Shown piece after piece: positions 42,091 to 54,200 of a stretch of DNA of 64,000 nt. Numbering within the stretch: position 1 is the stretch's first letter; each line of letters begins with the position of its first letter. The position numbers were made by a program, and so were the translations under genes. Origin of the DNA: Manis javanica. Lineage: Eukaryota > Chordata > Mammalia > Pholidota > Manidae. The stretch lies in NCBI RefSeq assembly GCF_040802235.1, contig NC_133174.1, positions 139,553,213 to 139,617,212 of the forward strand, in the 5' to 3' direction. The notes under the pieces were generated by a model that had not been told where the DNA came from, searched no databases, and saw only the letters and a program-made list of their open reading frames with translations.

Positions 42091-43654
42091 AAACCCTGAT
42101 TCGTGCAGTCATACATCTGTGAGCACAAACACTCAGTGACTACATGCAAGACATGTTAAATGTTCAGGAATTTTGAGAACTGATTGAAAGACCACCATTA
42201 TTAAAAATTAAATTATAGAAACTTCCGCTTAAATAAATGATATTAAGCACAAAGGAGAGAACTCAAAATTCATCACATCTTATTTATGTTTTGACACCCA
42301 CCTTACTGCATCCACCCGGCGGGAATCTGTGTCAGTGTTCAATGATGTCACATGGATAGCCTGAAATTGGCCTGCTAGAAGTATTCACACCTTGGGAACC
42401 AGCATATGCTATAAACCAGGGCTGGATCTATCATTGTTTGAATGACTTGAGTCTATAGTTATTACACTGTGAATAGCCAAAAAAAAAATAGGAAATACTT
42501 TTCCAATATCAAAAACTATGATTCAAATCACCAAAGGAGCTTCTCATGTCACCAATGAATGTGTGAAGTTCCCACATATATCTTTGTAGTTTCACTTTCA
42601 TCTTACTCATTAAGATAAATGAAAATATCAACCAACAATTATGTGGGAACCACACAATTTCTCAGTTGCAGTTATGGGTCAGGCACAGATACAAGATACA
42701 AGAGTTCAGCAAAAGTCAGTTCAAAGGTTTTGTGAAAATCAACTGGCTGTATGGAATTTATAAACAGTGTGGTATATGTTTTATTGTGCATTTCACATAT
42801 GTTGTTGATTTTATTACTTGTAAATTGTGTGCTCAATTTTACTTTCTATCAGTAAAATTACTAACTTATATGTGTGTTGTATGTATGCCTGAAATAGATA
42901 CACACACACATGTTGGAGTACGTTGGCTTTCCTGGAAAGCTGTTGTCACCTGTTTATCAGCACATTGGCACTTTTTCAGGCAGCAGCAGGGCAGGCCCCA
43001 GCCTGTCCACACAGCTCAGAAGGCACAAACCTTGGCCTGGCGAGTCTGAGCATGAGCTCAGGGAGGGCACCTGAGGCCAGGCCACCGTGAGGCCAGGGAG
43101 AGGGTGCAAAACTGGACACCACTCTGGACAGATCGGGCTGGGGACCCACCGCCCTGGGGACCTGGAGTCAAACCACCCCTCTGGCTTGCCTGCAGATGAG
43201 AAGTGAGCCCCTTGGCACCACCCACTTAGCAAGCCAGTGGCCTGGAGCCCAGCCAACCCGATGAAGGGACCTGGCCCTGCCTGGGAACCAGGCATCTGAG
43301 GGGCCCTGGCTGCCTTGATCCTCAGGCTCCACCTCCCCCTGCCTTTCAGCTCCTGCCCAATGCAGGCTCCCGGACTGAGGGCCCACCCTGGGCCAGCCTG
43401 GTGGCACTCTCCCAGCAGGGTGCCCACCACCCCTCCTCAGGAAGCTCATTGGTGCACAGACCAGACTCCCACACAAGCCTCCTGGCAGTCCTCCTCTTAT
43501 CACGGGCCCTCCCCAACTCCTGCCATTCTGTCCTTAGCCAGGCCAGTAGCTCTGCTTCTGGCAGGGCTCCACCCCTTTGCTCCTCTCTCCCTAGGCTACT
43601 GTCTACCCCTGCAGGCCAGCTCTAGTCCATTTGCCACACAGAAGCCTTAGAGGT
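42091..43654. other. Intergenic, no gene seen
   Basis: AT-rich to about 42900, then GC-rich. A short CA run lies at 42899-42910. No exon or named repeat is recognised. Confidence 0.45.
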
Positions 43655-43860
43655 TTTGTAAAAACGTAAATCATATTTTGCCCCTCCACTGCATACAACA
43701 CTCCATGGCTCCCTATTGCCCTCAGGGTCATTCTAGACTCCCTGGCCCAGGGAATGAGGATGGCCTGAGGTGGCTACCACTCTGCCACCATGCACAGTGC
43801 AGTGGTTCTAGTCACTCTGACCTACTTAGGGTTCCCTGAAGGGGCCCAGCAGGCTCAAGG
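43655..43860 (+). repeat. L2 LINE fragment
   Basis: AAACGTAAATCATATTTTGC, CCCCTCCACTGCATACAACA and CTCCATGGCTCCCTATTGCC are L2 landmarks in sense. Right boundary approximate. Confidence 0.65.
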
Positions 43861-44665
43861 CTCAAGGTTTTACTCATGCCAGTCACTCTCAGGTGTGGCT
43901 GCCCCGCCCACCCCACCCCTTGTCACCTGTTCTCCCAGACATCCCGCCCCTGCCTTGTCCTATTGTTTGGTGATAGAGGTGGCTGCTGAGAAGCTGCCCT
44001 CCCCGCAGAGCAGCCTCCTGGCCCTCCTTGGTGAAGCCACAAGAGACACGGGGCCCAGGTCAGATTCCTTCCTGGGTCCCCCACTGCACCTGCTACTGCA
44101 CCTGTCCTCCGAGCTAAAGATCAGCCTGGAGCCCCCATGGTACCCTCACCCCTCACACTCCAGTGGGCCCTCCTGTTGCTTGACCAGCACATTTAAGGAC
44201 AATTTCGCCATACCTGCATGTGGCTGGGGCACCTCCCTTTTTCCCCGACTCTGAGGGTGCCAGGCCCCATGCTGCTGTGCATGCCTATCTACCATTTCAT
44301 CCCATCGCCACTTTGAGAGCAGGCATGGGGGCTCTGGGAGAGAAAGGAGTTGGCTTAGGGTCCTGTAGGGGGCAGGTACTAGAGTTGAGGAAGCCCAGGT
44401 AGCTCCCTTAAGGCCGTTTATGGATTTCCTGTGCGTCTGGTAAGGCAGGAAGGGGTCCTGTGGCTCAGACTCCACAGCCGCAGCCTGCCGGCCCCTTGGC
44501 CCAGTCTGTAAGCACTGCCATCTTCCCCACCCACCCACCCACTGGGCACACCACACGGGAAGGCCACAAGGGGCCGGTCCTGGGGGCTCTGGTCTGGCCC
44601 CTGGCCTGGCTACCTGTCTGCCCAGTCTGCGCAAGGCAATGTCAGCGGGTGCGCACTCGTCAGTG

Positions 44666-44671
44666 TTTATT
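44666..44671 (-). terminator. TREX2 polyadenylation signal
   Basis: TTTATT on the plus strand gives AATAAA on the minus strand, about 185 nt past the TREX2 stop codon. It is the first canonical signal downstream. Confidence 0.75.
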
Positions 44672-44854
44672 GAGAGACGGGGGAGGGGTGGGAGCCTCCA
44701 CTGAAGCACAGGCCAGAGCAGCGGGGTTAGTTAGGCCGGGGCCCAGGGCTGGCCGGCTAAGGGGAGCCTGGCCGAATGCTCAAGGCTGACGCTGCCTGTG
44801 GTGCAGCGGACGGGCCTTATCCCCCTGGGTGGTGGTGTCAGAGCCCCCTGGCAC

Positions 44855-45565
44855 TCAGGCCTCAATGCTCAGGTCATCAGGCGGCGTGTACATGGGCTCA
44901 ATGTGGGCCCAGCTTCGGGCCTGCTCATCAGCCCAGACGAGCAGCTCAGAGGCACGATGCAGGAAAACCATGAGCAGGGAGCGCACATCTCCCTCGGCCG
45001 AGTGCGCCGCACTCGGCTCCGCCTGGAAGTAGCGGCGGAAGAGGCTGCCCAGGCTGTAACCCTTGTAGCCCTGGGCCCGGGTGCCATGGCTGTGGGCACG
45101 GTCCAGGCCCCGCAGCGCAGGCAGCGTGTCCAGGCAGATGGTGTCCTGGGGCAGGTGGGCGCCCAGGTGCTTCAGCTCTGCACATAGCAAAGGAAAGTCA
45201 TAATCGAAGCCGTTGTGGGCCACTAGGCAGATGGGGCGCTCCTGGCGGCTCAGGAAGGCCTGCAGCGTCCGCACCACAGCGCCGTTGAAGGTGGCCTTCT
45301 GGCATCGTGCCAGACACTCACTGCTCAGGCCGGTTATCTCGCTGGCCCTAGCAGTGAATGGGCGCTCTGGGCTCATGCACAGCGTGAGCTTGTCCAGGAC
45401 CCGGGGCAGCACAGGGGCACCAGATTCATCATACTCTGGGCTCTCCAAGGAGGAGCGGTGGACAGCGAACAGGGATAGCTCGGCGATCTCAGGGTTTGTA
45501 TTGGGGAGCCCAGTGGCTTCCAGGTCCAGGAAGACAAAGGTCTTGGCCTGGGGTGACTCAGACAT
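44855..45565 (-). CDS. TREX2: TREX2, 3'-5' DNA exonuclease (DnaQ/DEDDh family)
   Basis: A non-processive homodimeric exonuclease that removes 3'-terminal nucleotides from single- and double-stranded DNA, with nuclear roles in genome stability and in keratinocytes. The 236-residue product has the same length as human TREX2 as I know it. Exo I is FLDLEATGLP (Asp14, Glu16), Exo II is AHNGFDYDF (Asp123), and Exo III is AAHSAEGDV (His188, Asp193). All five catalytic residues are present and the frame is intact. The whole coding sequence lies in one exon, as in other mammals. I chose the ATG at 45565 because an in-frame ATG 45 nt upstream (45610) lies beyond a splice acceptor: a pyrimidine tract ending in CAG places the exon start at 45590. 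The C-terminus ends PPDDLSIEA. HAUS7 lies upstream in the same direction. Confidence 0.97.
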   Translation of the reverse strand: MSESPQAKTFVFLDLEATGLPNTNPEIAELSLFAVHRSSLESPEYDESGAPVLPRVLDKLTLCMSPERPFTARASEITGLSSECLARCQKATFNGAVVRTLQAFLSRQERPICLVAHNGFDYDFPLLCAELKHLGAHLPQDTICLDTLPALRGLDRAHSHGTRAQGYKGYSLGSLFRRYFQAEPSAAHSAEGDVRSLLMVFLHRASELLVWADEQARSWAHIEPMYTPPDDLSIEA

Positions 45566-45590
45566 CTCACAGGGACAGCGAAGCCTAAAG

Positions 45591-46029
45591 CTGCCAGAGC
45601 AAGAGAACAAGACCTAAAGGAATGAGAATACCTGGGCCCGGCCACCTGCAGCCATCCCCACAGCCAAGGCTCCACCCTCTCTGGGTTTATTTCCCACCAC
45701 CCCATGACCAGGGCATCACTTCTGTCCAGGATGAGGCCCCATAGGGGCACATCACTGGCTGTTCTGTCCCCTGGCCCGTCCCTGACCATCCCTAATACCA
45801 CCACCTAGTAAGCAGCCCTGTCAGTACCTTCACCTAGACACCCTGGCTGGGAGCCTCAGGCAGAGCACCCTGCTCTGCACCCCTGTGGCTGGCTGCCGGG
45901 AAGCAGGCAAGCAGGCACCTGGGAAGGCTCTCACGGTGATCCCAAGCCTCACTGGCAGCGCCTCCCACGGCCTTCTCCCTGGCACTCCGCCTGCCTCCAG
46001 GCTCCCAGCCGCCGTCGTCGCAGGCTTAC
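45591..46029 (-). other. TREX2 5' UTR intron
   Basis: The donor GCCCCAG/GTAAGC (boundary 46030/46029) and the acceptor TTGCTCTGGCAG/CTTTAG (boundary 45591/45590) delimit a 439-bp intron. A non-coding first exon spliced to the single coding exon is the known plan of TREX2. Confidence 0.7.
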
Positions 46030-46076
46030 CTGGGGCAGGCGTGCGCTGGCGTCCTCGGCTGCTAGGCACCTGTCCC
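46030..46076 (-). other. TREX2 non-coding first exon (predicted)
   Basis: It ends at the strong donor CAG/GTAAGC. The 5' limit is estimated from a TATA-like element about 25-30 nt upstream and is not certain. Confidence 0.55.
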
Positions 46077-46145
46077 TGCACGGGCTGCTCCAGGCAGCCT
46101 TTAATCAGCGCCCACAGCCCGCCCCCAGCCACCGGTTGGGCAACA
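46077..46145 (-). promoter_or_regulatory. Candidate TREX2 core promoter
   Basis: The minus strand reads GGCTGGGGGCGGGCTGTGGG, a GC-box-like element, then GCTGATTAAAGGCTGCC, a TATA-like ATTAAA at about 46100-46106, upstream of the predicted first exon. The spacing fits a focused start. No data on actual initiation can be read from sequence. Confidence 0.5.
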
Positions 46146-46194
46146 AGGAGGCCTAAGACCGCAGGACCTGCACAGCCGGCTCACCGCCCGGGTC

Positions 46195-46278
46195 GTGACT
46201 AGCGCCAGGGGCTCTGGCGGTCAGGGCGGGAGGGGGCCGGTGCCCAGCTCCCAGGAGCCTCCTGCTCTAGTCACTCAC
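46195..46278 (+). repeat. ~85-bp segment repeated at 47141-47226 (copy 1)
   Basis: It shares GGCTCTGGCGGTCAGGGCGG, GCCCAGCTCCCAGGAGCCTC and CTAGTCACTCAC-type ends with the second copy, at roughly 85-90% identity. It lies just upstream of the TREX2 promoter. Confidence 0.85.
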
Positions 46279-48162
46279 GGCCACTGGGACACACGCCCTG
46301 TATGCAGACCGGAAAGCAGAATCTTGGGCGTGACTGTGGACTTGAGGAACAAGTCACCCCAGGCCCGAGGAGGAAAGCCAAGCCTTCCGCCCAGCCCTGC
46401 CTCCAAGTGCAACCGGCCAGGCAGCAGCAGCTGGGCCTGGCCCACCTGAGTTCAACACCCAGCCCCATGCCGGGGGTCCTCCTGTGACGACAGTGAGTCC
46501 CCTTCTCCAGGGCGCAGTTCCCACCACAGGAGCCCAGGCTGCCCCTCGTGGGGCCATGAAAGGGAAGGATCTCATTGTCATCCCGGTGACAGGGGGACGG
46601 GCAGTCTCAAGGCGGCCCTCACACAGTCTGGCTGCAGTGCACCCACCCTGCAGGCTCAGCTTCCACCACGAAGTGGAGATGGTACCTGCTACATGGGCAT
46701 AACGACGCATATCTAAGGGGCCTTTAGCAGAGGCTGCAAGGAAGGAGGAAAGGAGGTGATCGAGGCCTGGCATGGCGAGTCCTGTGGGCTTCTGCTGAGC
46801 CAATCCTTCCCCTCAGAAGAATGAGCAATGAGAGAAAACAGGGTAGGGGACTGCCCCGGTGGCACCCACAGCCCCAGGACCACTGGAGCAGGGGTGAAGC
46901 CCAGCCCTTCAGAGCTCACTCCAGAGCAAGGTGCGCCAGCACTCAGGCGCAGGCCCACGCAGACCCAGCCTCCTGCCGGAGCACAGGAAGGCGAGCCACA
47001 TGCTGGTTGTGGCCTGCCCGCTGCAGGCCTTCGGGAGGCCCCTGGCTTGTGAAGCTGTGAATGTAGCTGGGCAGGGGTGGCTATGGGCCTGCTTGTCCTC
47101 CCACCTCCCACAACAGCCATCTGCAGAATGCCACAGGTGGGCGACTAGTGCCAGAGGCTCTGGCAGTCAGGGCGGGAGGGGGCCTGGTGCCCAGCTCCCA
47201 GGAGCCTCCTGGTCTAGAGCACCCACAGGGAACTTGCGGAAGTGGAGGTGCAGGTGCAGGGAGCAGAGCAGAGTGGTGCAAGTGAGGCTGGCAGCCACTG
47301 GGCCTCCACCACACACCGCGTGTAGGGGAGGCCCCTGTCGCTGGGCTGAGGGGGGCGGGGTCACCACCAGTGGTTCCTGTTTCTGTGCTTGGAGGGAGGG
47401 AGGTGGCTGTGACAGGTGCACTGCTCAGCAAGATACTGGGTCACCCTGGGAAGCCCAGAGAGCAGCTTCCTGGACAATCAGCTTCCTGGACAACCAGTCA
47501 GGCCACTGGCAAGAATTCCCCAGGCCAGTGCTAGGTGCCCTGGGAAGGAGGAGGAAACACACGGCCCACCCACCAGATCCCAGATGCAGTGGGTGCCAGC
47601 AGCTGGGCAAGAGGCCGGAAGTACTGTTCATGGGGGACCCTAAGGCCAGTCACCGAGGAGGAGGCACAAGGTTGGGGGCAGGCTCTGGTCCCATGGAGCC
47701 AGGTGCCTTGGAGAGACAGAAATTTTCAGGGCTTGGCATTGCCGAGCTTAAGTGGGCAGTGGCAGGAGAAGAAACAGAAGCAACAGGAGCTGGTGCAAGA
47801 CGGCGAGTACCCAGAGCAGGCAGGGCACGGGAGCGTCACAGCCCAGGTCCCTGTTCAGCAGGAAGGTCACAGTCAGACAGGGGCCAGGACTCAGGGTGGG
47901 AAGTGAGGACTGAGCACTCGGGCACGGGGCCACCTCAGCGCAGGCCAGACAGCACACAGGACACAGTCACGCACAGCCAGGGAGGCCAACAGGCTAGAGG
48001 CCGCTTCTTATAATGTGAGGTCCCCTTCGTCCTTTCCCCTCCCAAACTGCTGGGCACTGGGACCCTGTGCCCCCGAGAACACAGCGGCTGTAACTGCTGC
48101 CTCTGTGGATGGTGCTGCCCTCCTGGCTGCCTGCGTCTTCAGGGCGGAGCTTCGTGCTCCGA
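46279..48162. other. HAUS7-TREX2 intergenic region
   Basis: GC-rich, with no coding exon supported. It holds the 3' UTR of HAUS7 (below 48163, end not located), the second copy of the 85-bp repeat, and a tandem pair of CAGCTTCCTGGACAA at about 47463-47494. A 360-codon plus-strand frame (46931-48013) is judged spurious. Confidence 0.5.
47141..47226 (+). repeat. ~85-bp segment repeated from 46195-46278 (copy 2)
   Basis: GCGACTAGTGCCAGAGGCTC through CAGCTCCCAGGAGCCTCCTG. Same orientation as copy 1, about 0.95 kb further from TREX2. Confidence 0.85.
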
Positions 48163-48233
48163 CTACTCCGTGCCTTTGTGCAGACTGTCATTGAGGATCT
48201 TGTATTTCTGGGTTAGTTCCTCCATTTTGGTGA
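48163..48233 (-). CDS. HAUS7: HAUS7 terminal coding exon
   Basis: Acceptor TTTTTTCTCTGCAG/TCACC. After the split Val codon it encodes [19 protein letters not shown] then GTE and stop. The human protein, as I recall it, ends soon after TKMNELMEK, so this one appears to read about 13 residues further. Confidence 0.88.
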
Positions 48234-51200
48234 CTGCAGAGAAAAAAATGTGAACAGAAAATTGACTCTAACACCTCCCAGCCCAGAAGAGGCACCCCCC
48301 TCCTGCAACGCCCCCAGCCAGGCCCGTGTCCTTCGCTGGCTCTCCTCGGGCCTGACCACCTCCAGGGCCCCGTCACTGGGAACTGCCCGCGGGGTTGGGC
48401 CTCTTGGTTGCTCATCTTCATCCTCAGTGTGTTCATCTGTCTCTTTTCTTTCTGTTCTTAGATTTGCTGCTTCATTTTGTTTTCTACTCTTCCTGTTATT
48501 TTTTCAGCACTCTGGCAACCATTTTTATCTTCTAAGAGCATTTGCTTGTTTTTCTAGGTACATTTCAACGTGATACTGACTAGGTCAATTCAAATGTGTT
48601 GGAAAGTTCTTGCTTAATGGCCCATTGGCTCTGCTTTTCCAGGTCCTCCTCGTCCACAGTGCTGGGCTGGACTGGACAGAGGCCTGGGCAGCTGGTGCAC
48701 TAGCCCCACTCAGCTCTGGTGCAGTTGCCCATTTCCCCTGCAGGAAGCTTGTGGGGGGCAGGACAGGTGGGGCAGGCAGGGACCAGCCCCCACGCCAGCG
48801 GCCCTCAGAAACCAGAAAGAGGTGGGCTTTATGTGCGTGGGCCACCAGCCAAGGCAAAAGCCTGGATTTACCATTCATTTCAATCAGTTTCTTCACAAAA
48901 GAGCAGGCTAGGATCTCACTAGGTGCACCAATCTGTACAGAACTGCTTTGCTGGTGCCCTCTGCTTCTGACCCACTCACCACTGCCCGCTCCCTGGGGCT
49001 GCTGGCCACCCAGCCCTGGGACTGTGGCAGTTCCACCACGCAGGCTGGCTCCTCAGGCTGTCCTCTAGGTCGCTGTTTTCTCTACCCACTGCATCCATCA
49101 AATTGCTCCCATCCACTTCCTACTTCCAGAAACCTGTTACCATCTCTCCCCCTTGGTGCTGTCAACTCCCCTCCCTTGCTCTAAGCACTGAGAGGCTTAC
49201 TTTGTTTTCAAAATGCATGGATATGTTCTTGGCACTGGGGTCTCTGGAGGCGTGGGAGGCAAACGGGGCTTCAGATCCACCCAACTGAGATAGTGACTGG
49301 TGAATGACGATGGGACAAGCTGCCCACCCATGTCACCAGAGCTCTCCCCAGGCACACAAGGCCAAGGCTGCAGGCACAGGCCCCAGCAGACACACCTGGG
49401 CCCCTGTCCGCAGATATGGGGCCGCACAAGCAACATAGCCTGGCTACGGGCAGCCAGATTGGCGGCCTAGCTTCTTCTAGCAGGAAGGAAATAGCACAGA
49501 CAGATAGACCCTCCACAGTCAGAAGGCCTGTGTCATGGAGACAAGATAGGACCCTTAGCATGGAGCTGGCGTGGACCACTTCCCCGGCATGTCTATAGCC
49601 CAAGAACTCATCTCAAACAAAACGGAGAAGCTGCATTCACAAGAGCTGAGCTTGAGGGCTGGACAGGCCAGCTCCCCACCAACCCAGTGCTGTCCCCTGC
49701 AAGTGGGAGGCAGGCCCACCCTTGGGCACAATATTTTCCCTCACGATCATGCAGACCCCCTGAGGGAAGGCAGAGCTTCTCTGCAAGCACCGCACAGAGA
49801 GGGAGGTGGGGGTAGGGTGGGGGAGGAGGGACACCGAGGGAGGGACTGCACAGTGTAGATATCAGAGCACCTGTGATCACAGGTAACATGGCACATGGTG
49901 AAGAACACTAATGATCATTATATTAATGAAAGTATGGATTGTAAGCATTTTATGAACAGCACATTATATACACTGGAGGTGAGAGTCACTGTGACAGTGG
50001 TGATTAGGATAAACATTATGATAAAATTTTTAAATGGAGGACTCTGTTGCGGTTCAGTCAGAAAGAAGAGAAACTCCTGAGTGCCCCGTAATATGTGCCA
50101 AGTGTGCATATGAAGGCCAAGAGCAGTGAGCAGGCCAGCTGCCCAACAGCAGGCTGGCTGGCAGAAGGGTTCATGCAGAGGAAGGGCTCAGAGTCTGTGT
50201 GACCTAAAGCCAATCCTTATGGACGCACTGGGGGTGCACTCTTAGAGGCAGACGCTTTAGTCACTGCTGCCTGAGGCAGTGGATCGGAGCTCAGCAGGGA
50301 CAGGCTGGGGACTGAGACGTCCACAAGGGCTTTGGGAAGCTCTGACAGTCCTGGGAATCTAGAAGGACACGCACATGCCCAGGGCTGTGCAGAGGCCCAG
50401 GACACAGAGCATCTGGCCCACAGGGCCTAAAAAATGTAATATCTGCCCCTTGACAATAAAAGAAAAAAGTCTGCCTACCCCAGCTACATGGCAAAGAAAA
50501 TGAACAAATCACTCACATGGCAGATGAATCTCATGGAAACATGATTCTCACTGACTCAGGACGGCAGTTGGCTGCATGCAGAAAGAGGCACGTGCGGAGT
50601 TTCTAGGGTGCTAAGCATGTTCCATTTCTTCACGTGTATCATGGTTATACAGGCCCTCACTTCAGAATCATGTGAACTGGCATAAAGGGGGTTTGCCAGA
50701 GCACAAGGAAAACGGCCAACCATTTCATGTTTCTACCCCTATGAGTTGAGACTCTTCCCTAAAGGCTATTTTTCTTAAAAATATATTTTTTTTAACTCTC
50801 TCTGAATGCATATTTCCATAATAAAAAAATTAACTTTCAGAAAAAAAAGTTAATGAAAACTAAATTCAGATACAATTTTGCCCCTTTCGAATGGATTAAA
50901 TCTACAACTGATGAGGATACAGTAAGACGGAAACTGCATGGCCTTACAAACGATGATGAGCCTGGCCTTAGCACCACGCCACCAGGAGCCCCATGCAAAG
51001 GCCGTGATCTAAGATGGGGACACACTGTGCGTGAGAACATGCGCACTGCTTCCTTTTATGAAGATTGACAGTGTGGGGGGATTACTAAGGGACACATATT
51101 CACTAGGGGATAAATAGTAAAGGAACTGAAACAGCTCTGAACCCAACACAGAGAAAATCAGTATTCACATACTGGCTCACTTCCTGCAAGGGGCTCTTCT

Positions 51201-54200
51201 ATATTTTTTTCCTTCAAAAACGTGAGATCATACTGTGTATTCCATTTTTAATCTGCATTTTTCCCTTTAACATTCTAGAACATGCATTCCCTCACGTCGT
51301 CGTAACCAACTTCTGAAACAACAAATACTATCCCGTCAAATATGTACCCAAGTGTTACTTATGCGAGCATTACCCAATGTTAAAACTTTGGATTATTTCC
51401 ATTTTTCACTATTATAAATCCTGCAACAGCATTATACATAATAGCAAAAAAAATGAAAATGACCTACAGGCTCAGTAATAGGAAATGTTAAGCCAATTAT
51501 AGCAAATGTCTGAATGGAAGTGTTTGACAATTTAAAAAGTCACTTTGAAAACATGGGAACATGCTTCTAATGAGGTCCTAGGGAAAGAGCATGATATATA
51601 AAAGCAAGCACATGTTGTGATTACACTTGACTTATACAAGGAAATAAAAAATGATGAGAGGAAAAAGAATAAAGGGAAATACATTAACACTGACCATCTC
51701 TGGGCCATCAGGTTACAGATGGCCCTCTGTATCCTTATTTTACCTCTGCCCATCTATGGGTTACCCAAATTTTCTACAATGAATGTTTTCATTTTATAAT
51801 CCATTGAAAGAGAACTTTATGCATTAGAAAAAGAAGGAAGAACTAAGGGGACAGTCCCCAGACGCTCCCCAAATGCTGGGCAAGCAAGGAGGAGCCCACA
51901 CATGAAGCCAGCACTAAGCCAAGGCACATTGGGACATCCCTGTTCCCGACTGCTGAGCAGGCAGCTACAGCTGCAGTGGCAACCACATACCTAAACTCAT
52001 CAAGGCACTGTTACTGTCCCACCAGATCTGCTCGTCCTGCTGCTGCTTCGCCGTCTCCACAGGTCTCACCGACATGCCACTGACCTCCATAACTGCTTTC
52101 AACAGCTGGGAGGGAGGGGGAGGGCCACAGCGAGAGAAGGGGACATGTGGACATTAAATGCTGGTGGTCTGACCTACAGAAGGCACCTCCTGCTTCCCAG
52201 CCAGGTTCACACTGGGTATATGCTCTCCCCTAGGCCCTGGAGCATGTGGCATTCACCCCCAAGAACAGCCCAGATGAGGGCAGGACGGCCAGCGAGCTGG
52301 AGAATCCCCAAGCTAATCCCCTCCCTCCTGGCCCAGCAGGGATGCCGACCGCTCACAGCCCCAGCCCACACTGGTAGCTAAGCAAAGCTAAATGGTGCAA
52401 GGGGAAAAATCCATGTTCCAAGACAAACGGACAGTTCTGATGGGAGAGGACTGCACCCTAACTTGCCCTGTTGGCAGAATCGCAAAGAGCAGGTTGGTCA
52501 GAGGTTTGGAAGTCTAAAAGCCTTTCTGTTAAAGAGCCAAGACAAACAACATGGAAGCCCTGAGCCAATGCCAGACTTCCAACACGGCCACCGTACTCGT
52601 GACCATAACCAAACCCGGCATTTTAGGTCAGCCCCTGGGGATCTGAAATGCAGAATGACAACACGAGTAAATGCTTATGTAGTCGGCTCAGCAGCGTGAG
52701 ACCACTTTTTCCCACGTCAGCTAGGTCAAAGGCGCAGACAAGCAAGCATCTGTCTGTCCAGCACACAGACGGGCCGTGACACATTTGCACATATCGGGAA
52801 GACAGAGTGAGACCAATACAGGGACAGAAGCTGGGGGCCAAGACGAGGGTCGCATATGGCCAACTACAACAAAGGGCTCCCCCAGGCTTAAGTGCTTGGC
52901 TCAGTTAACATTCCCATGAAGTTTAGTGGGGCCCTTGGAGCAGAGAGGGAGGTGGGGGGACAGGGGACACAGCCACATCAGCTCTCATCTCCTCCAGGGG
53001 AAACACCTGGCCTTGAAGGCCCCAGGCTGAGGGCCAGAGCCCAGAGCCCAGCCCCTCCCAGCCCGAGTGAACCCTTGGGTGCCTCGCTGGGGCCTGCGGG
53101 GCAGCTGGGAGGGAGGGGGACAGGGAGAGGAGAGGGCAATCCTTACTTGGCCACACGAAGTCAGAGTCTGGTGCACAGCCTGTACGATGGGGCCACACGG
53201 GTGGAGGTAGGGGCCTGGGTGCTGGCAGCACTCTCGCAGCTCATCATCATAGACTTGGAGGAAAGCCGCGACGAGCTGGTAGAAGTCAGAGATGACCAGG
53301 CGCAGCTTCTGCTCCAGGGCGGTGGTGTCAGCAGCACTTCCGGCAGCCCCTTGCGTGGGCTGCACAAAGTCCTGTAAAGCCAGAGGTGGAGGTTCACGCT
53401 GCCCTGCCTATCCTTGGGGCACAGGTCCCCTCCCCCCATCAGGGGACAGGCTCTGTTGGCCACCTCATGCTTTGAAAGACCAGGAAATATAAGACCAGAG
53501 GCATAAGAGAACCACTCGATTTCATGCAAGGTCACCCGACTTCCAGCCTCAGCCCTGCCACTGCTGCCAGTATGGGCCTGTCTCCTCCTTGGGCAAACCA
53601 GGAGGCCAGGCCACAGGGCTGCTAAGAGGGCCACACTCAAGAACACGTATGAAAGCCCTCAAGCTCAGGGCCTGGCACACAGCCCGTTTGAGGCTGATCA
53701 TTTCCATACTTCAGAAAGCCTCTCCCCTTCAGGTGGGCTAAGAGCCCACCACATTCTAGAACCCACTGGGCTCTGCACACACTTAAACCTGTGTGGGCCG
53801 GAACCTCTGCCCATCTCACTTAAACCTCACAACATACTCATTTTAAAGACAGGCAGCCTGAGGTTAGGGGAGGTGATGTTCCCTGCCCTAGGACACAAAG
53901 CAAGGCCCCTCCAGCCAGGCCCTCACCCCCAAGCCCTGCAGCCCCCAGGAGCTGGCGTCCCTCACCTCCACTCTGAGCACCTGCAGTTTGGCAGCACTCT
54001 CCTGGAGGTGCCTGGCCAGCTCTGCCACCTTCACCTCCTCTGAGCCCACAGAGGGGCTGGCCCTGCAGGGAGAGAAGGGGGATGCTTCCAACTCCATGCC
54101 ACTGTGGGCCACACAGAAGGGTCTGTCACAGCGGACCAAGTAGGGCACATACCTCTGCCAGTCATCACTCTGCTTGTTGAGGATGGGCTGCACGTCCAGG

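Noticed and set aside
45566-45610. Upstream ATG giving a 251-residue TREX2
   Set aside because: The extra 15 codons cross a pyrimidine tract and CAG acceptor at 45591, so they are intronic. The 236-residue form matches the family length.
46931-48013. 360-codon plus-strand open frame
   Set aside because: It lies in GC-rich DNA opposite HAUS7-TREX2 with overlapping open frames in other phases. The peptide is low-complexity (Gly, Arg, Ala, Pro) and matches no family. High GC removes stops by chance.
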